From NCBI GenBank assembly GCA_050290265.1, contig JBNKHI010000011.1, positions 17,651-81,650 on the forward strand: a DNA stretch of 64,000 nt, read 5' to 3'. Positions 61,424 to 64,000 of this stretch are shown here, piece by piece. The stretch is from JBNKFV01 sp050290265 (GTDB lineage: Bacteria; Pseudomonadota; Gammaproteobacteria; Pseudomonadales; Cellvibrionaceae). Under the pieces are notes generated by a model. That model had not been told where the DNA came from, made no database searches, and saw nothing but the letters and a program-made list of their open reading frames with translations. Position 1 is the stretch's first letter. The number at the start of each line of letters is the position of its first letter. Made by a program: the position numbers and the translations under genes.

Positions 61424-62812
61424 TTACACCGCCTCATCTTCTTTAGATTTATCCTTCGCAATGCTCGCATGGTTCTCCATAAACCATGGAAAAAATCCAG
61501 TATCAAAACCACCCTGCTTAAAACGACGCTGATTAAAAATCTCCTTATGCATTGGGATATTTGTGGTTATACCCTCTATTTCACACAGTTCAAGCGCCCT
61601 TTGCATTTTAAGGATAGCGTTTTCGCGTGTGCTGTCGGCGACAATTAATTTGGCAATTAAGGAATCGTAAAATGGTGGAACTGTGGCGCCGTTATACATA
61701 TGAGTATCAATGCGATAGTCTTCACCGGCTGGAAATATTGTCTTACTGACCTTACCTGGTGAAGGCTGAAAGTCTTGGCTCCAATCCTCAGCATTAATTC
61801 GGCATTCAAAAGCATGACCAAAGAATTCAATCTCTTCTTGCCGATAACGCAACGCTCTTCCCTCTGCCACCAGAATTTGTTCTTCAACAAGATCCAAACC
61901 ACAAATGGCTTCCGTTACTGGATGCTCCACTTGAATGCGCGCGTTCATTTCTAGAAAATAGAACGTATCGCGTTCACAATCCACAAGCAGCTCTACTGTA
62001 CCGAGGCCACGATAATGTAAATGCTGTGAAAATTTGATAGCTGCGTCATGCATCTTTTGACGTAAAGTATCGCTGAGGTTTGGCGCTGGCGCCTCCTCAA
62101 CAAGCTTTTGATAACGACGCTGTATTGAACAATCACGTGTACCTAAGTGGATAGTATTTTCTCCGTCGGCAAGTACTTGAACCTCTACATGCCGCCCGGA
62201 TTTAACGTAGCGTTCGATATAAACACGAGCATCACCAAAAGCGTTACGCGCTTCTGCCATCGCCAAGTTCATGGTTGATTCGAGTAAACTTGGATCTTCT
62301 ACCAATTTCATGCCCCGACCACCGCCGCCACCTACAGCTTTAATCAGTATCGGATACCCAATTTCATCGCAGATTTTTCTTGCATCTTCAATAGTTTCGG
62401 CATTCCCCCCAGGCACCACGGGTAAATCAGCAGCTAGTGCATTGGCCCGCGCCTTTAATTTGTCACCCACAGCATCAAGTTGCTCAATGGTAGGTCCAAT
62501 AAAAATAATACCGACTCTTTCACATGCTGCTGCTAATGTCTGATTTTCCGAAAGAAAGCCATAACCTGGGTGAATTGCATTAACGTTAGCCGACACTGCA
62601 GCTTCAACAATTGCCTCTACCTTTAGATAGCTTGCGGTAGAGGGTGGTGGTCCAATACAGACAACCTGATCAGCAATACGAGCGGCCATACTGTTTAAAT
62701 CAGCTTCTGATGCACAAAGCACTGTTTCAATGCCCATCCGTTGGCATGTTTTGATAACGCGCACAGCAATTTCGCCGCGGTTGGCGATAAGCACTTTTCT
62801 GATAATAGTCAT
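61424..62812 (-). CDS. Biotin carboxylase subunit (AccC/PycA-like)
   Basis: The protein has 462 residues. It starts IRKVLIANRGEIAVRVIKTC. The ATP-grasp glycine loop is GGGGGRGMKLV (161-171), then RDCSIQRRYQKLVEEAP. The catalytic ligands are in EMNARIQVEHPVTEAICG (Glu288, Asn290, Arg292). It carboxylates the carrier's biotin with ATP and bicarbonate. The carboxyltransferase starts 2 bp after its stop, and the carrier gene ends 29 bp before it. This third enzyme set is separate from a housekeeping acetyl-CoA carboxylase, which would be with accA/accD. Confidence 0.95.
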   Translation of the reverse strand: MTIIRKVLIANRGEIAVRVIKTCQRMGIETVLCASEADLNSMAARIADQVVCIGPPPSTASYLKVEAIVEAAVSANVNAIHPGYGFLSENQTLAAACERVGIIFIGPTIEQLDAVGDKLKARANALAADLPVVPGGNAETIEDARKICDEIGYPILIKAVGGGGGRGMKLVEDPSLLESTMNLAMAEARNAFGDARVYIERYVKSGRHVEVQVLADGENTIHLGTRDCSIQRRYQKLVEEAPAPNLSDTLRQKMHDAAIKFSQHLHYRGLGTVELLVDCERDTFYFLEMNARIQVEHPVTEAICGLDLVEEQILVAEGRALRYRQEEIEFFGHAFECRINAEDWSQDFQPSPGKVSKTIFPAGEDYRIDTHMYNGATVPPFYDSLIAKLIVADSTRENAILKMQRALELCEIEGITTNIPMHKEIFNQRRFKQGGFDTGFFPWFMENHASIAKDKSKEDEAV

Positions 62813-62841
62813 ATACCTACCTCTTCAGACGGTATCAGTAT

Positions 62842-63312
62842 TTAGTTTTTCTCAACAATAATGAGAACTTCGTCTTTCTCTACAAAATCACCGTCTTTGC
62901 GAAAAATTTTGATTACTTTTCCCTGGGTTCCGGCAACAATTGAATTCATTAACTTCATCGTTTCAACAATGCCAATCACTGTATCTTCCTGAACACTATC
63001 CCCCTCCTTTATGAATGGCTCAGCACCAGGGCTAGGAGCTCGGTAAAAAGTGCCGATTAGTGGTGTCCTAACCGGAACGCCTCCATCTACAATAATTTCC
63101 TGATCAACACTAGCTTCAGCGCCACCGTCTGCCAACGTGTCTTTATTGATGATATTAGCTTCTCTCAATGGAGTTACAGATTGAACCCAATCGCCGCTGC
63201 CTGTTCTGCGCAAATCAACAGAGAGGTCATCTACATCTACATGAATCTCATCAAACTCGCTGTTATCGATAATTTTAACGAGTTCATTAATATCTTCATG
63301 GGTGAGTTTCAT
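62842..63312 (-). CDS. Biotin carboxyl carrier protein
   Basis: The protein has 156 residues from ATG 63312, which follows GAGGGT; the frame runs 15 bp further but without support. An AccB-like N-terminal region (LTHEDINELVKIIDNSEFDE) and a Pro/Ala/Gly linker are followed by the biotinyl domain. The biotinyl lysine is Lys120 in IVETMKLMNSIVAG, with GTFYRAPSPGAEPFIKEGD ahead of it. It shuttles CO2 between biotin carboxylase and carboxyltransferase. It lies 11 bp after the Tm-1-like gene. Confidence 0.95.
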   Translation of the reverse strand: MKLTHEDINELVKIIDNSEFDEIHVDVDDLSVDLRRTGSGDWVQSVTPLREANIINKDTLADGGAEASVDQEIIVDGGVPVRTPLIGTFYRAPSPGAEPFIKEGDSVQEDTVIGIVETMKLMNSIVAGTQGKVIKIFRKDGDFVEKDEVLIIVEKN

Positions 63313-63323
63313 ACCGCTTACCC

Positions 63324-64000
63324 TCACTGGTTTGAATAGAAAATTACTTGCTCAACAATAGCGTCAGCAAATTCTGGATCGTTAATATGCAAAGGGAACT
63401 CGCATATCGGAATATCTGTGCCGCACTGTTGCTTTAGACGTTCAGAAAATACTGGTGGCAAACTAGTATCTTGCATATGACCATCGGGACTATCGTGGTT
63501 TGAGAAACCTTTTAGTGGCACAAAAAAAGAAATGGGGCCTTGAGCCTGCTTAAGCATACTTGCGAAATAATCAGCATCAGCTAAAAAGTCATCGGCTTCT
63601 GCACGAATTGCAGTGAGTGCAGCATTATGGATATGATACCGGCGATTGGGGAAATGTTGCTTCGCCATATCAATCGGCCCAGATACCAGAAAATCAATGT
63701 TACCCGGCGCCATAATCGTAGGCACGCCTTTTTTCAAGGCAGCCATGCCCCTATCTGGACCCGCAGAACAAATACCTCCATGTAACTCTTCACTTATTTC
63801 CAGCAATGATAAGTCAACTACAACCGATACCGGAGACTGCTTAATGATTTCATCCATCGCCATGCCGCCAGTACCTGCTGTGTGAAATACCATTACTTCA
63901 TAACCCTTTTCTTCTAGCCGGCTTCGAATGCGTTTGCTGCATTTCTCAGTAGTACCCATGGTAGTCAACGTCACTAGTGGCTTACTGCTGGCCACTTCCT
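63324..64000 (-). CDS. Tm-1-like / UPF0261 family protein, partial
   Basis: The frame is open to the window edge, so only the C-terminal 225 or so codons are here (full proteins are about 400). LVTLTTMGTTEKCSKRIRSR, VMVFHTAGTGGMAMDEI and GVPTIMAPGNIDF match the second domain of the UPF0261/Tm-1-like family. The N-terminal half is an ATP-binding-type domain in plant Tm-1. Its bacterial function is unknown. Placed at the head of the visible operon 11 bp before the biotin carrier gene, it may act on the same substrate. A GTG at 63995 is in frame but is not a credible start. Confidence 0.85.
   Translation of the reverse strand, partial: EVASSKPLVTLTTMGTTEKCSKRIRSRLEEKGYEVMVFHTAGTGGMAMDEIIKQSPVSVVVDLSLLEISEELHGGICSAGPDRGMAALKKGVPTIMAPGNIDFLVSGPIDMAKQHFPNRRYHIHNAALTAIRAEADDFLADADYFASMLKQAQGPISFFVPLKGFSNHDSPDGHMQDTSLPPVFSERLKQQCGTDIPICEFPLHINDPEFADAIVEQVIFYSNQ

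Overview
The window looks like a chromosomal segment of a marine, mainly respiratory gammaproteobacterium, possibly Cellvibrionales-like. This rests on two large TonB-dependent receptors, a sulfatase with a LacI regulator, SDR, acyl-CoA dehydrogenase and amidohydrolase catabolic genes, an N-type rotary ATPase, and moderate GC content judged by eye. The genus assignment is inference. No rRNA, tRNA, CRISPR array, insertion sequence or phage gene was found.

Layout. (1) 116-4795 (+): TonB receptor, YfiR-like protein and GGDEF/EAL protein, start-to-stop coupled, likely an envelope-to-c-di-GMP signalling unit. (2) 4800-13180: mostly single housekeeping or stress genes (GNAT, SIMPL, MobA, DUF1838, DUF3617, TPMT, OsmC, DUF1232), then a cbpA-cbpM pair and a permease/mini-thioredoxin pair. 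(3) 13391-21732: sulfatase divergent from a LacI regulator with a textbook operator palindrome between them, NrtS, cupin, epimerase, and a DUF3237/carotenoid oxygenase pair next to a MarR regulator. (4) 21852-38961 (-): a bioenergetic block. From its 5' end it has phosphoketolase-acetate kinase, then, behind a perfect FNR/Anr box, DUF2892, RND adaptor, RND pump and sulfide:quinone oxidoreductase, then a complete nine-gene N-ATPase operon (atpDCQRBEFAG). (5) 39086-39864: two broken genes, a SHOCT-domain gene with one internal TGA and a LysR C-terminal remnant. (6) 39960-51392: a periplasmic binding protein behind a 12-bp hairpin, a TonB receptor/DUF1684/transporter/VOC/amidohydrolase group, and a class V aminotransferase divergent from an Lrp-type regulator. 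(7) 52293-55419: an acyl-CoA dehydrogenase divergent from an AraC-type regulator. (8) 55540-64000 (-): an operon of at least nine genes built around a split biotin-dependent carboxylase, running off the window and closed by a good terminator.

How the genes may work together. Block 4 reads as a low-oxygen/sulfide module: phosphoketolase and acetate kinase make ATP from acetyl phosphate, the SQR oxidises sulfide into the quinone pool, and the N-ATPase could spend ATP to pump ions when respiration fails. Block 8 has biotin carboxylase, carrier protein and a pyruvate-carboxylase-type carboxyltransferase whose active-site motif reads HTHCNIG rather than the pyruvate-type HTHDTSG. Together with the dehydrogenases, hydrolases and Tm-1-like protein, this suggests a carboxylation-based catabolic route on a substrate other than pyruvate. 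This is the best candidate in the window for an undescribed pathway.
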